64,000 nucleotides of DNA from Pogostemon cablin (lineage: Eukaryota > Streptophyta > Magnoliopsida > Lamiales > Lamiaceae), in the NCBI GenBank assembly GCA_023678885.1, contig CM043012.1, positions 16,714,036-16,778,035 of the forward strand, in the 5' to 3' direction. The position numbers were made by a program, and so were the translations under genes. The notes under the pieces are model-generated. The model was given only the letters and a program-made list of their open reading frames with translations. It made no database searches and was not told the origin of the DNA. Below, in pieces: positions 21,290 through 32,829 of this stretch. Position 1 is the stretch's first letter; the number at the start of each line of letters is the position of its first letter.

Positions 21290-21725
21290 AAAATATTCCA
21301 AATTTAAAGTTAAAAATTATTGTCATTCAATAACTTAATTTTCTATCATTTATACCTAAATGATCACTTTTGGGCCAAAATGCCCCCACTTTTTTTATTT
21401 AGTGTTGGTAATGGTGTCGGAAACACGACACAGGATACCGACACCATCGTCGTAGCATCGGATGTCGGATTCGGTGTTGGTTAAGGTGTTGGAGCTCTGA
21501 CATAGCATACCGACACAGGATCGAAACCGAATCCGACATCTGGTACTATGATGATAGTGTCAGTATCCTGTATTGGGACCCCAACACCATACCGACCCTA
21601 AATATTTAAATTATTTAAAAAAGGACCGTGGGGATATTTTGGTTCATGAATGGTCATTTGGGTATAGATGATATAAAGTTAAATTATTGGATGATAATGA
21701 CTTTTAACAATTCAAAATGATTTTT
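21290..21725. mobile_element. Foldback element with about 200-base arms
   Basis: The left arm has 'tgtcattcaataacttaa', 'catttatacctaaatgatca' and 'ggataccgacaccat'; the right arm has their inverse complements 'gggtatagatgatataaag', 'tattggatgataatgac' and 'agtgtcagtatcctg'. The centre lies near 21505. It is non-coding and could form a hairpin as RNA. Confidence 0.6.
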
Positions 21726-21963
21726 TTTTACAATTGACACCTTTTTTATGGTTGTATGTCATAGTAATAAAGGAGTTATAAATACACTTTATACTAAATA
21801 CCCAAAAATTAAAAAATACAGAAAAAATATTATAATTAACTACTTAAACCAGTTCCATTTGAACGGGTCCAGCAGCAATCCATTAGGGCCAACCCTAATG
21901 GGTTTTGAGCTAATCGAGCTTCGGGTTAATCTGGTCTGTTTAATTGGCTACTAAAAGGTGAAC

Positions 21964-21968
21964 CTAAA
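21964..21968. repeat. Probable target duplication of element 3, left copy
   Basis: ctaaa here against ctaat at 30400-30404, four of five bases equal, exactly flanking the inferred LTR ends. Confidence 0.45.
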
Positions 21969-23708
21969 ATATTAGTCATTTTTGTAGTTGGAATGACCAA
22001 TTCAACAATTTATCAAACCACAGGGAGGTAGGTACTAGTGCTTAAGCAATATAACATTTCTTGTAATTTTATAGAGACGAATCATCAATGAAGTAGTTGT
22101 TCAAATAAGTAAATAAAATCAATCAAAGCAATCAAGCAAGCAATGATCAACAAAAAAGATAGATAAATGAAGAGTGATTTTCCAAGTTAAGTAAAAGTGA
22201 GATTAACAACAATTAAGAAGTGGTAATCCTAAGATAAATGCATCAAATTCATATGAATCATGGGTATAAGACTAAGGGTCAACATTAAATTCACATAAAC
22301 TCCCTCTCGAGATGGATAGGATATGAATCTCAAATAGCTTAATGGATTGGTTGCCACACAAACAATTCCAACTAGGTACTAAGCTTGAAATGAGAGTTCA
22401 TTCACACGATTAATCAACCTCTAGATCTAACCAATCGGATGTCCTATCAAAGGGTTCTAAATCCTAAAGGACATCTCTATCCCTTTAAGATCAATAATGC
22501 ACATGAGTTATATGAAAAATGATTCAATTAATTATCCTAAATATGCAATTGACTTCTCAATCTAATCACATGTTTAAAACAACAAACCGCACAAATCATC
22601 ATAAACGTCAAGATCTAAAATATCAATGATAAAAAATCAATTAACCCAATCAACATATGAATTTAAATATACAAATCCCAAAATTATCCAACAACTCTCA
22701 TGTTGCTAATCTCACAAGGGAGATTAGTCTACCATATTCAAAAGAAAATCAACATAGAATCCTTACAAAACATGATGAACAATAAGGTTTCAATACAAAG
22801 TTTGGATGAAAACTCCCTTGGATGTCTCCAATGGTGATCTTCTTCTTCCCTTTGCAATTCTTCTCTCTTCCTTGCTTCTTTTCCTCAATTGGATGAAGGT
22901 TTTGATGGTTGGATAAAGGTAGATGGAATGGATGGTGAATAGATGAAGATGATGGTGAAAAATGGGAGAAATGGTGTGTGATGTGTGTGTCTAAGTAAAG
23001 CCTTTGTGGAATCTACTCAAATGTTGAACTTGAGAGTATTTATACCTCTTCCAAACTTGAGCCTCGAATTTTGCATCAACTGGGCTTTTTAGATACATTG
23101 TCATGCACTGGAAGGTGAAAATCCGGATTTTTGGCCCAAAAACACCCAACACGAGTCGAGTTGCATGTCTTGTAACTCTTGTTGACCTAGCTCGACTCGT
23201 GTTGGTAACTCGTGCTCTCGCCTGTTCGGTCGTGTTGCGAGGCTCTAAAATTAAAAAACCTTCGGAACCCAACTCGACTTGAGTTGCAAGTCGTGTAACG
23301 ACTTGACAACTCGTGTTAGCTCAATGTATGATTTCTACCACTTCTCTGCCCCACACGTCTTGCTGCTCGACTTAGATCATCCTCAACATGACTCATGTTG
23401 CAAGTCATGTTGGGTCATGCAAGTCGTGTTAGCTCACTGGATGATTCTGGACACTCTTCGAACCTCAACTCGACTCGAGTTGCAAGTCGAGTTAGGTCTT
23501 GCAACTCGAGTAAGTTTGTTTTCAACCTGTTTCTTGCTCGTTTTTATTTCTGCTTTATTTTCACTTGTTTTTAACATGTTTAAGCTCATTCTCACACATT
23601 TTTATGAAACACACATAACACAACCAAATAATACATAAAATACGGAAAAAATAATACGAAAATACATATGAAAAGACACTAAAATCTAAGTGAAAATATC
23701 ATTCATCA
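21969..23708 (-). repeat. 3' LTR of element 3
   Basis: Starts (plus) ATATTAGTCATTTTTGTAG, a decayed TG terminus compared with TGATTAGCC in the other copy, and ends TCATCA. A TATA box, GTATAAATA on the minus strand, lies at 23037-23045. Upstream of it is an array of AACTCGAGTTGCAAGTCGAG-type motifs (23145-23520). Confidence 0.85.
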
Positions 23709-25700
23709 CACCCCCAAACTTAAAGTGTTGTGCGTCCCTGAACAACGAAAATGATAAACCAAGGGTAGAGATTTTCACCTAGGAAAAGACTAAACGAACA
23801 TAAGTAATAACACATCGATAGCAACAAGAACTACAAAATATGTTAAGTCATCCTACAACATTAAACTCATAACATGCAAAAAAAAATTAACAAGTCCAAT
23901 TGAAAGAGAATAAAATGTAGTAAAGTCCCTTTTGGTTCAAGCCTCACAACGGGTATAAATTTCTCTCAACATTATATAAGGTGAGGTAAAACAGCACTCA
24001 TCAATCGATTAGCTCAACTCGCTATAAAATTGATTGTGGACTACATTCACAAACCGCCAAAGTTTACATTAATGATCAAAAAAGTCTTTAATTAGGATGT
24101 AATGATAGGCTCTTTGGTAGGGTAGAAAAAATATGGATAATAGTGACTAATCAAGTGTATGTAAACGAAGAGATGATCAACTTCTTCAACTTCTCCACTT
24201 TTCTTTCTTCCTTCTATTTTTGGTAATCACAAGCACTGATCATCAACTTTCCTTGGATTGAGCTTCTTCTAATGCATGCTTCCTTTTTTCGGACTTTTAA
24301 GTGCTTGAGTATATTGTTGTTGCTTTGCTCATTTTCTTGTTTTGAGGTGGCATTTTCATTCTTTCTTGAGTTCTTTTCATCCTTTTTGTTGCTTGTTTAC
24401 CGTTTTCTTTCTTCTTTTGAACAATAACTCATCAAACTTCGTTAATCACCATCTCCTCAATCACTAACACAAGGGTATATATATGAGGCTCAAGTGGGTA
24501 ATCATGGCTTGTAATGTGCTAAATTCACAAGAAATAGGCTTATAGGCTCAAAGTGGTTGGCTAGGGTGATGTATAAGCTAAGAAAATATATGGCAATGAC
24601 TATAAATAATAAGGATGGCCTTAGATCATTTCATTAATCTCCACTAATCGGGCACGTTCCCGTAGTCCTTGAGCAAGTTCTAATTTATCAAACGCAATCG
24701 ATCCACTCATGAAGAAATACCATGTATGCACGGTTGAGGCTCAAATGCTCACAATCTTATGCTCGGATCTTAAGAAACTTATTACACCATATTCATCTCA
24801 AAATTGAACAAGTAAAATAAAACATGTCACAATTCGAAAGTGTAGAGATTCATAATCATAACTTGTCATCACTTATCACCACAATATGTCATCACTCACA
24901 TTCAAAAATGACTCACAACATCCCAAAAACAAACCACCAAACAACCCAAAACAAAAGTAAAAATACACACAAAACATATAATAAAAGACTCACCAAACAA
25001 GAAATAAGACAAAAACACATAATATGCATGAATAAAAATCACCATCAATATAAAATGAAGCACACATTCAAATCATCCATAACAAATAAGCTCACAAACA
25101 TCCCCATCTTTGATTGAAAAGTAAACCTCCCAAAAACATAACATATGAAGTAACATATTAATCACAACAATCCAAATCAAAATAAATTCATGTCAAGCAA
25201 CTAGAAGTGGTAGAGTATAGAGTGAACTCCCTCAATAGGCATTTGGTAGTAGAAGTTGTTAGCTCTGAGCTCAATTCGTGCTTTCAATACCCTTCATACA
25301 TGCTCAACCACTCATTAAAATCATTAGCTCAACAATTTCATTAAAAATATGGACTATCATGCACTTCAACACCACCAATCGGATCAAAATCAAACCAAAC
25401 TCATGATAAAAAATTTAAAATTGACCCAATTTTACAAGATGACCTCTCATCATCATAATATCAAGCCCACTCAAGTGGTGAGTCACACCACGCACTCTCC
25501 CCCCAAACTTAAATCGAAACAAGTTGAAAATTAAGTTTGCAAAAAGTGGTGCGACATGCTACTCGAATCCATAAAGCACTTTCCGTATCTTCAATACGCC
25601 TTTTCTCACAAGCACAATCCACCTACAAGACCAAAATACAAACAAGCATCAAAAGATAAAAAGAATGGGTAGCTTCCCATTTAGCGCTAAGTTTAACGTC
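23709..25700 (-). other. Non-coding 3' region of element 3
   Basis: About 2 kb with no supported ORF. Next to the LTR is cccccaaacttaaag, the likely purine tract (minus-strand CTTTAAGTTTGGGGG), and a second 'ccccccaaacttaaatcg' lies at 25500. At the far end is the box with GACGTTAAACTTAGCGCT (about 25685-25702) seen after pol in related elements. Blocks are shared with 765-2224 of element 2. Confidence 0.6.
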
Positions 25701-25724
25701 TTCAAGCCGGACAAAATTTTACGA

Positions 25725-26549
25725 TTATTGGACCAAATGTTGGTCCATCACCTTCTCTCCTCGCATCCTCACTTTGAACATTTTCTTAGCTCTCTTCTTG
25801 TCTACTAGCTCAACTTCACCATTTTTGTTTACAAGCATCAAATCATCATCAAGAAGTGATTTTAATTGACTTTCTCTTCCTCCTTTGTCTATTTTCCAAT
25901 CAAGCTCCGATACTTTCTTCCTATCAACATCACAAGAAGACAAGTTAGAATTTGACATTTTCATATAATCATGAAGGAATGAATTTAGAATGCCAAAGAG
26001 AAGGGAGTCGTGATCCATAAGATCATCCGGAGGCTTTAAATGAGACTTGGTTCCCTTTTCTTTGTTACATAAGAATGTAACACTTTTTTCTTTCGAGCTC
26101 AAAGACACCTCTTCTCTTCCAATATCAATTTTTGCTCTCCCCGTAGCTAGAAATGGCCTTCCCAAAATGAGTGGAATTTGAGGATCTGCCTTGACTTCCA
26201 ATACCATGAAATTAACCGGAAAAGCTAGCTCTTTAACTTTCACCTCCACGTCTTCAACAATCCCTAGTGGCTTGACAACTTCTCCATTTACCACTTCAAG
26301 ATGGATAGTAGTAGGCTTGAGCTCTCCAATTTCAAGGTCTTTAAAAGTAGCATGAGATATCACAATGACGCTCGCCTCCAAGTCACACGATGCATCAAGA
26401 GTTTCTTTCCCTTCAAAATCACAAGGAAATATGAATTTCCCCTGATCACCAACTTTTGTAGATCCCTCCTTGTGCACTGACTCACTTGCTACGGGTGGTT
26501 TTTTTTTTCTCCTCATACTTTTTCTTGAGAGATTTGAAATGTTCTTCAA
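25725..26549 (-). pseudogene. Protease-like ORF of element 3 with integrase-tail-like end
   Basis: 274 codons, open. Residues about 40-100 hold the protease fold region: FPCDFEGKETLDASCDLEAS, where the family has 'CDLGAS', so the active-site Gly is Glu and the enzyme is probably inactive. Then VNFMVLEV and IPLILGRPFLATGRAKIDIG, the well-kept C-terminal block. After an acidic spacer (about residues 170-240) the ORF ends GEVELVDKKRAKKMFKVRM, then RGEKVMDQHLVQ. That ending resembles 'GxVELxDxxGxxFKVNGQRLK' at the end of pol. Reverse transcriptase and integrase core are absent between the two. Its first codons overlap the gag linker in another frame (26482-26549). Confidence 0.75.
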
Positions 26550-27003
26550 ACTCCTTTTTCTTCTCCTCCTTTACAAACATTTGTGGATAGGGAATAGGGA
26601 ATGGAGTGATTGGAATACCCCAATAGTCAAGTTTGTAGTCCTCTTCCTTAATCTTGTCCTCCACTTTCTTTTCCTCTTGCACTCTTTTCCATTTAGGTAT
26701 CCATTTAGGCCTCTCCTCTTCTTTCTTACTTATCTCTTTATTTTCTTCACCAACCTTACATTCCACCAACCCTTCTTCATCCTTTTGTTCCTCTTCCATA
26801 TCAACAAACAAACATTGAGCTTTTGGATTAACCTCGGGTGTGGCCGGAATCTTTTCTTTTTGTTGAGTACTCAAAGCACTTGTAATTTGTCCAACATTAT
26901 ACTCCAAAGCTTTAAGTCTCTTTTCATTTGCTTCTTCGGCTTTTCTCAACGCTTCATCTCGAGCTTGGTTTGATGTCTCTTGAGCTTTGTTTGATGCGAT
27001 CAA
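26482..27003 (-). pseudogene. Gag C-terminal linker of element 3
   Basis: 173 open codons beginning IASNKAQETSNQARDEALRK. It is strongly charged: an N-terminal coiled-coil-like part (residues 1-55), then acidic (EEEQKDEEG) and finally WGIPITPFPIPYPQMFVKEE with a Lys/Glu-rich tail. The 'PFPIPYPQ' phrase corresponds to the 'PFPQRL' linker of related polyproteins. It belongs to the gag/protease linker and has no enzymatic motif. The frame changes at the border with the protease ORF. Confidence 0.65.
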
Positions 27004-28510
27004 TTATTCAAGTAGCTCATCGATGGATGTTTTTCCTTCATTGTTCGGTGCCTTAGCCCCGGGATGATATCCCTGAGGATAAGCATCCGCATTGTTCGAG
27101 TTGGAGTAGGAAAAATTATCTTACCTTATTTATTGTGGAAAAGAACTTCCACCATTTTGATTGTTGAACCCTCCTTGTCTAGATGGATAATTACCTTGAA
27201 ATTTATTTTGGTAATTCCCTTAGTAACCCATTCCTTGCATGTAGAGCACATCTTCTAACTTTGGCTTAGACATAGCCTATTGTTCTCCGCTCACAATATT
27301 CGGTGGAAGCATCCCTTGATCAACTAGATTTTCACCCATATTAGCTCCTTGGTTCATACTTTGATTCAAGCTCATTTGTCTCAAGACCTCCTCCGTTATC
27401 ATTTCAACACTTGACACACTTGGCTCAACATTCAAACTCTTCACACTAAACTGTTGCCCTTGATCAAAATTCTCAAATCCATAGCATCTACTTACTCTCT
27501 CCGATGGCCATTGGTAAATATTTATAGCAATCTCATCAAAAATCCTTATAGCCCTTTCCGTAGTCACTTCAAGTTCGGATCCACCGGCAGAAGCATCAAC
27601 AAGCACTCTTTGACCATTCACTAATTCTTGATAGAAAAATCATACTTGTTGATTTTTCAAAAATCCATGTTGTGGACACTTGCGAAGCATATTCTTAAAT
27701 CTTTCCCACGCTTCATAGAAACTCTCTTGAGGCATGTGCTTGAATTAAGTGATCAAGCTCTTCATTTCAAGTGTCTTAGAAGGCGGAAAGTATTTGTTCA
27801 AAAATATTTGCGAAAGCTCATCCCAAATGTTATATGTACCCAGAGTAATGGTAGATAGCCATGTTCGAGCACGATCCTTTAGCGAGAACAGAAACAACCT
27901 CATCCTTATACAACCCTCGCTCACCCCATTCATCTTGACAGTGTTGGCAATCTCAATAAATTAAGCTAGATGAGCATTAGGATCCTCATTCGGAGTTCCA
28001 CCGAATTGTTGGTCTCTCACTATTGAAATCAAGCCCGCCTAAATTTTAAAGTTGTTGACATTGATTGTTGGGCCCATCATATGTGGCATGGATCTCGGCA
28101 TAAAGAAATTCCGAATCACCCTTTGTTCATTATGAATTCCATGTTGCACAGGAGGTGGTGATGGTGGCACATACGCTTGTTGATGAGGAGCATAAGCTTG
28201 TGAAAAACCTTGTTGAATTAGAGCTTGTTGCACCATTTGTTGAAGCAAAGCTTGATTGTGCATGACTCTAAAATTTTGATAAACATTTTGAGTTGGCATT
28301 GAATTGAGGTGCTTGTGTGTTGTCTTGCACGTGCACGTGTTGTCTGCCTTCCCCATCATGCTCTATTTCTACACGAATATCACCTTGAAAATTCTCTATT
28401 TGATCACTCTCTTTTGATTTGTTCTCCTTCTCCTTCTTCGAAAAGTTTGTTTGATTTCTAAGTCAATAGGCTCCGATTGTGTCCCCCTTGACCTCGTTTG
28501 CATACACCTT
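27004..28510 (-). pseudogene. Broken gag of element 3
   Basis: Opens at about 28503 with MQTRSRGTQSEPIDLEI. After a frameshift comes a Gln/Pro-rich part (QQMVQQALIQQGFSQAYAPH at 28260-28190), then the capsid-type domain: SEGCIRMRLFLFSLKDRART, WLSTITLGTYNIWDELSQIF, LNKYFPPSKTLEMKSLI, FYEAWERFKNMLRKCPQHGF, then VDASAGGSELEVTTERAIRI and YQWPSERVSRC. This is the Retrotrans_gag pattern of Athila/Ogre-like elements in the right order. In-frame stops at several points (for example after MKSLIT and in LKNQQV*FF) show it is non-functional. No zinc knuckle seen. Confidence 0.8.
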
Positions 28511-28635
28511 CAAAAAGAAGAGAAATTAGAACAAAGAATTTCAAAAGCAAATAACAAAAAGAAAATAAAATAAAAAAATATTCATATTAAGATTACTTAA
28601 AACGATCATTCTTCAAGCTACTAGCAACCGTTGCC

Positions 28636-28653
28636 TCCCCGACAATGGCTCCA
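28636..28653 (-). other. Primer-binding site of element 3
   Basis: Minus-strand TGGAGCCATTGTCGGGGA, a mutated form of TGGCGCC...GCCGGGGA, three bases from the LTR start at 28656. Confidence 0.65.
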
Positions 28654-28655
28654 TT

Positions 28656-30399
28656 TGATTAGCCATTTTTGTAGTTGGGATGACCAATTCAACAATTTAT
28701 CGAATCACAAGGAGGTAGGTACTAGTTCTTAAGCGATCTCACATTTCTTTTAATTTTATAGAGACGAATCATCAATGAAGTAGTTGTTCAAATAAGTAAA
28801 TAAAATCAATCAAAGCAATCAAACAACTAATGATCAACAAACAAGATAGATAAATGAAGAGTGGTTTTCAAGTTAAGTAAAAGTGAGATTAATAACAATT
28901 AAGAAGTCGTAATCCTAAGATAAATGCATAAATTCATATGAATCATGGGTATAAGACTAAGGGCCAACACTAAATTCACCTAAACTCCCTCTCGAGATGG
29001 ATATGATATGAATTTCAAATAGCTCAATGGATTGGTTCTCACATAAACAATTTCAACTAGGTACTAAGCTTGAAATGAGAGTCACTTTACACGATTAATC
29101 AACCTCTTGATCTAACCAATCGGATGTCCTATCAAAGGGTTCTAAATCCTAAAGGACGTCTCTATCTCTCAAAGATCTATAATGCACATGAGGTATATGA
29201 CAAAATGATTCAATTAATTATCCTAAATATGCAATTGACTTCTGAATCTAATCACATGTTTAAAACAACAAACCACACAAATCATCATAGACATCAAGAT
29301 CTAAAGCATCAATGATAGAAAATTAATTAACACAATCAACATATGAATTTAAATACACAAATCCCAAAATTATCCAACAACTCTAATGTTGATAATCTCA
29401 CAAGGGAGATTAGTCTACCATATTCAAAAGAAAATCAACATAGACTTTAAAATCCTTACAAAACATGATGAACAATAAGGTTTCAATACAAAGTTTGGAT
29501 GAAACTCCCTTGGATGTCTCCAATGGTGATCTTCTTCTTCCCTTTGCATTTCTCCTCTCTTCCTTGCTTCTGTTCCTCAATTGGATGAAGGTAGATGGAA
29601 TGGATGAAGATGATGGTAAAAAATGGGAGAAATGGTGTGTGATGTGTGTGTCCAAGTGAAGCCCTTGTGGAATCTACTTAAATGTTGAAATTGAGAGTAT
29701 TCATACCTCTTCCAAACTTGGTCCTTGAATTTTGCATCAACTGGGCTTTTTACATACATTGTCACGAACTGGAACATGAAAATCCAGATTTTTGTCCCAA
29801 AAACACCCAACACGGGTTGGCCTTCCCAACTCGAGTTGCAACAGGAGTCGAGTTGTATGTCTTGTAACTCGTGTTGACCTAGCTCGACTCGTGTTGGCGA
29901 CTCGTGCACTCGCCTGTTCGGTCGTGTTGCGAGGCTCTGAAAATGGAAAACCTCCGGAACCCAACTCGACTCGAGTTGCAAGTCGTGTAACGACTTGACA
30001 ACTCGTGTTAGCTCACTGTATAATTTCTGCCACTGCTCTGCCCCACACGATTTGCTGCTCGACTTGGATCATCCTCAATACGACTCATATTGCAAGTCGT
30101 GTTGGGTCATGCAAGTCGTGTTAGCTCACTGGATGATTCTTGACACCCTTCGGACCTCAACTCGACTCGAGTTGCAAGTCGAGTTGGGTCTTGCAACTCG
30201 AGTAAGCTTGTTTTCAGCCCGTTTCTTGCTCATTTTCATTTCTGCTTCATTTTCACCCGTTTTTAACATGTTTAAGCTTATTCTCACATATTTTCATGAA
30301 AACACATAACACAACCAAATAATACATGAAATACGGATAAAATAATACGAAAACACATATGAAAATATACTAAAATCTAGGTGAAAGTATCACTCATCA
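28656..30399 (-). repeat. 5' LTR of element 3
   Basis: Starts TGATTAGCC and ends CTCATCA in plus orientation, aligned along its length with 21969-23708. The TATA position is mutated (minus-strand GTATGAATAC near 29696-29705). The motif array of AACTCGAGTTG type lies at 29795-30215. Confidence 0.85.
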
Positions 30400-30709
30400 C
30401 TAATCCCAACAAACTATGGGTTAAATGGGTCGGACTCGCTGGCTGTACGATAAAAAATATTAAAAAAATTATAAATTTAAATACGTTGAGAATTAAGATT
30501 AATACATGCAAAATATTATTAAAACATATAAATTAAAAAATTTTGTCATAATTAAATTAATTTTAATATACTTATTTAATTATTATTTTATTTATTAGAC
30601 AAAATGGTGGGTTAAAGTGAGAAAAAGAATGAGAAAGAGATGAAAATTAAAGAATGATAAGAGTTTGTCCCAGATGAGCTCGGGGTAGGGTGGGAGGGAG
30701 TGATATATA

Positions 30710-30937
30710 TACTCCCTCCGTCTCAGGTTAAGAGGGTCATTTTATCATTTTGGTCGTCCCACCCAAATAGTCCCATTTCATTTTTAGACACATGGGACCC
30801 ACTCACACCCACTAATACAATTAAAATACGAGGGCCCCACACCCACTAATACAACTATCAACTACACATTAAATAATAATACTCCTTAATCCACGTGCCC
30901 AAAAGCAAATGAGACTCTTAACTTGGGATGGAGGGAG

Positions 30938-30941
<4 letters not shown>
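30710..30941. mobile_element. Stowaway-like MITE
   Basis: Perfect-looking ends 'tactccctccgtctcagg' and 'cttgggatggagggagta'. Confidence 0.8.

Positions 30942-30966
<25 letters not shown>
30939..30966. repeat. (AT)14 microsatellite
   Basis: AT dinucleotides starting inside the TA at the MITE edge. Confidence 0.9.
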
Positions 30967-30971
<5 letters not shown>

Positions 30972-31195
30972 ATGAGTATTAAAATTAATTAAGCATAATA
31001 ATAATAATAAAAACTCTCAATTTTATGGGTTGGCCCGGTTAGCCCACGACCCAGTGTTATTAGTCCACGGACTAATCGATTTGGGCGAAAAAACTCGGAT
31101 GTTAAACGGACCCAAACTTCTTGACCCTAACCCTAATTTTTTTCGAGTTAATCGAGTTGGGTTCACGATTTTCGGACTTTTTAACCACCCTAATC

Positions 31196-32054
31196 AGCAT
31201 CAATGATTCACTCTACTATTTTATAATATTAGAACTACATGGTTTAAAACACACAAAAAAGTATTACAGTAATATGCACGGAAATCATCATTTTGTTGTT
31301 CTTTATATTCTCATTCATATAGTACGTGTATATATATATAGATGTACGTCATTAGGTAATAAAAATTCAAACTCATTTATATATGTTATCTGTCTTGCAT
31401 GTACAGATAATTTAAAAACATATGAACCTTTTACTTTATATTTGTATTATTGACCTTTGGTTGTTTATGAACCCTTGTGAGCATCTTGCAGTATATCTTA
31501 ACGTGGTTTACATGAGCAAGTAGTATTATTATAAGAGATTGATTGTCTAGTGTCTTCATTTTTAATAAATCAATTATCAATATCATGAAAAATATTACTA
31601 CTACTTTTTATTTGTATTACTTCCTTTATATAAATCAGCCAATTAGGCAGCATTTCATTAAAGATATTATTCCATTTGTTCCATAAATAAATTCACACTT
31701 ATTATTTTTGTTATTTTCACAAATATAAGTTCACAACTTCAAATAAATAAATAACACACTATCTAACAATCTCATAACATACTTTAATTTTAAAATTGTC
31801 ACCCCTTTACAACTCACATACTTTAATCTCATAACTTAAAATTGTTATCACTCCTTAATCGTTTCATGAAACTCATTATGTGGTGAGGAAATTTCCTGTG
31901 AACTCAGTTCACCGTATATACCTTAATTTTGCAAAATTATTCTTTAGTATATGACAAATTACTCTGTGCAGAAATGCTACTACTTTTCTAAATGAAAAAT
32001 ATTATTTATCTCAACAAGAATATAAAAAATAACAAACATATTAGAATCTGAAAA
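31196..32054. other. AT-rich stretch, one partial MITE
   Basis: No gene. 31668-31915 begins 'attattccatttgttccata' and shares the interior 'aaattcacacttattatttt' with the MITE at 34096, but its right end is lost. Confidence 0.35.
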
Positions 32055-32315
32055 GTACTCCCTCAGTCCAACGTATACGTTAAATTTTTGCACGTAGATT
32101 AAGGGATATGATATTTTAAAGTGTAATGGGTTGATAGATATAATATTTTAATGTATAGTACTGGATAGTTATATTAATTTTTCGTGGCCCCCATGAAGAG
32201 ATATTAATTGATTTGTGTGGGTCTCATCTACCAAAGACGGAGATGCACACTTTGTATTAAGACGGATTAAAATAGAAAAATATATAAGCATGTTGTAGTG
32301 GGACAGAGAGAGTAA
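32055..32315. mobile_element. Stowaway-like MITE
   Basis: Ends 'tactccctcagtccaacg' and 'agtgggacagagagagta'. Confidence 0.75.
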
Positions 32316-32820
32316 TATTTTTTATTTAAAAGAATAATAGTTCATCTCTTTTAATAAATTTTTTATGTATTAAAGAGTAATTAGTAAATTAAAGTACAAA
32401 AATTTAAGGAGTAATATTTTTCATTCAAAAAAGTAATAGTTTATCTCTTTAAAGTAATTTTTCATTGCTAAAAAAGTAATTAATAAATCAAAATATACGT
32501 GTGGACCCAATTCACAAAATTGTCTATGATATGTGATATGATCACACAAAAGTTTTGCTAAATATAATATAAATAAAGTGCAGGAAGTGTTGGACGACAA
32601 AATGGGGTGTAATTTGACCTTTGTGTGCTACTCTGAACCTCTTCACATGAGCCTTGATTAGATTAATGTCCAAGACTAATTAATTTCACTAATTTCTATT
32701 TATTTATTCATTCGTGAAGACGGACAGGGGATTGCGCTGGGTTGAGCGAAAGCGTATCTCTGGTTCGTCGACCTCTGAACAACGGACATAATCTAACTAA
32801 AGCTAGCTATTAATTCCAAC
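32316..32820. other. AT-rich intergenic stretch
   Basis: Contains a short internal duplication of 'aagtaatatttttcattcaaa'-like text (32330-32475). No gene seen. Confidence 0.4.
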
Positions 32821-32829
32821 GTCTCCCAT

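Larger units (their letters stand above)
21969..30399 (-). mobile_element. Element 3: gag/protease-only LTR element (TR-GAG-like)
   Basis: An 8.4 kb element bounded by two direct LTRs of 1740 and 1744 bases. Reading on the minus strand: LTR (30399-28656), PBS (28653-28636), gag (about 28510-26482), protease-like ORF (26549-25725), about 2 kb non-coding, purine-rich tract next to 23709, LTR (23708-21969). Nothing in the 4.95 kb interior resembles reverse transcriptase, RNase H or the integrase core, so movement would have needed enzymes from another element. LTRs agree at roughly nine of ten positions or better by eye, so the insertion is not recent. It splits a dispersed repeat whose two parts lie at about 21850 and 30405-31195. 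Confidence 0.85.
30400..31195. repeat. Dispersed repeat remnant, interrupted
   Basis: 30405-30445 and 31020-31195 carry 'gggttaaatgggtcggactc', 'gggttggcccggttagccca' and 'gttaatcgagttgggttcac', resembling 21850-21960 on the other side of element 3. The end 'ttaaccaccctaa' is hAT-like, but the second terminus was not found. A MITE and an AT repeat are embedded. Confidence 0.3.

Noticed and set aside
23279..23638. 119-codon ORF in the LTR, with a sister at 29995-30309
   Set aside because: Conserved in both LTRs only because the LTRs are copies; it covers the U3 motif array and shows no protein-like constraint.
24824..25117. 97-codon plus-strand ORF, His/Lys/Thr/Asn-rich
   Set aside because: Low-complexity composition follows from AC-rich DNA in the 3' region of element 3; no counterpart is open in element 2.
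26470..26973. 167-codon plus-strand ORF, Phe/Leu-rich, looks like a membrane protein
   Set aside because: It is the exact antisense of the Glu/Lys-rich gag linker of element 3; reading GAA/AAG codons backwards yields Phe/Leu.
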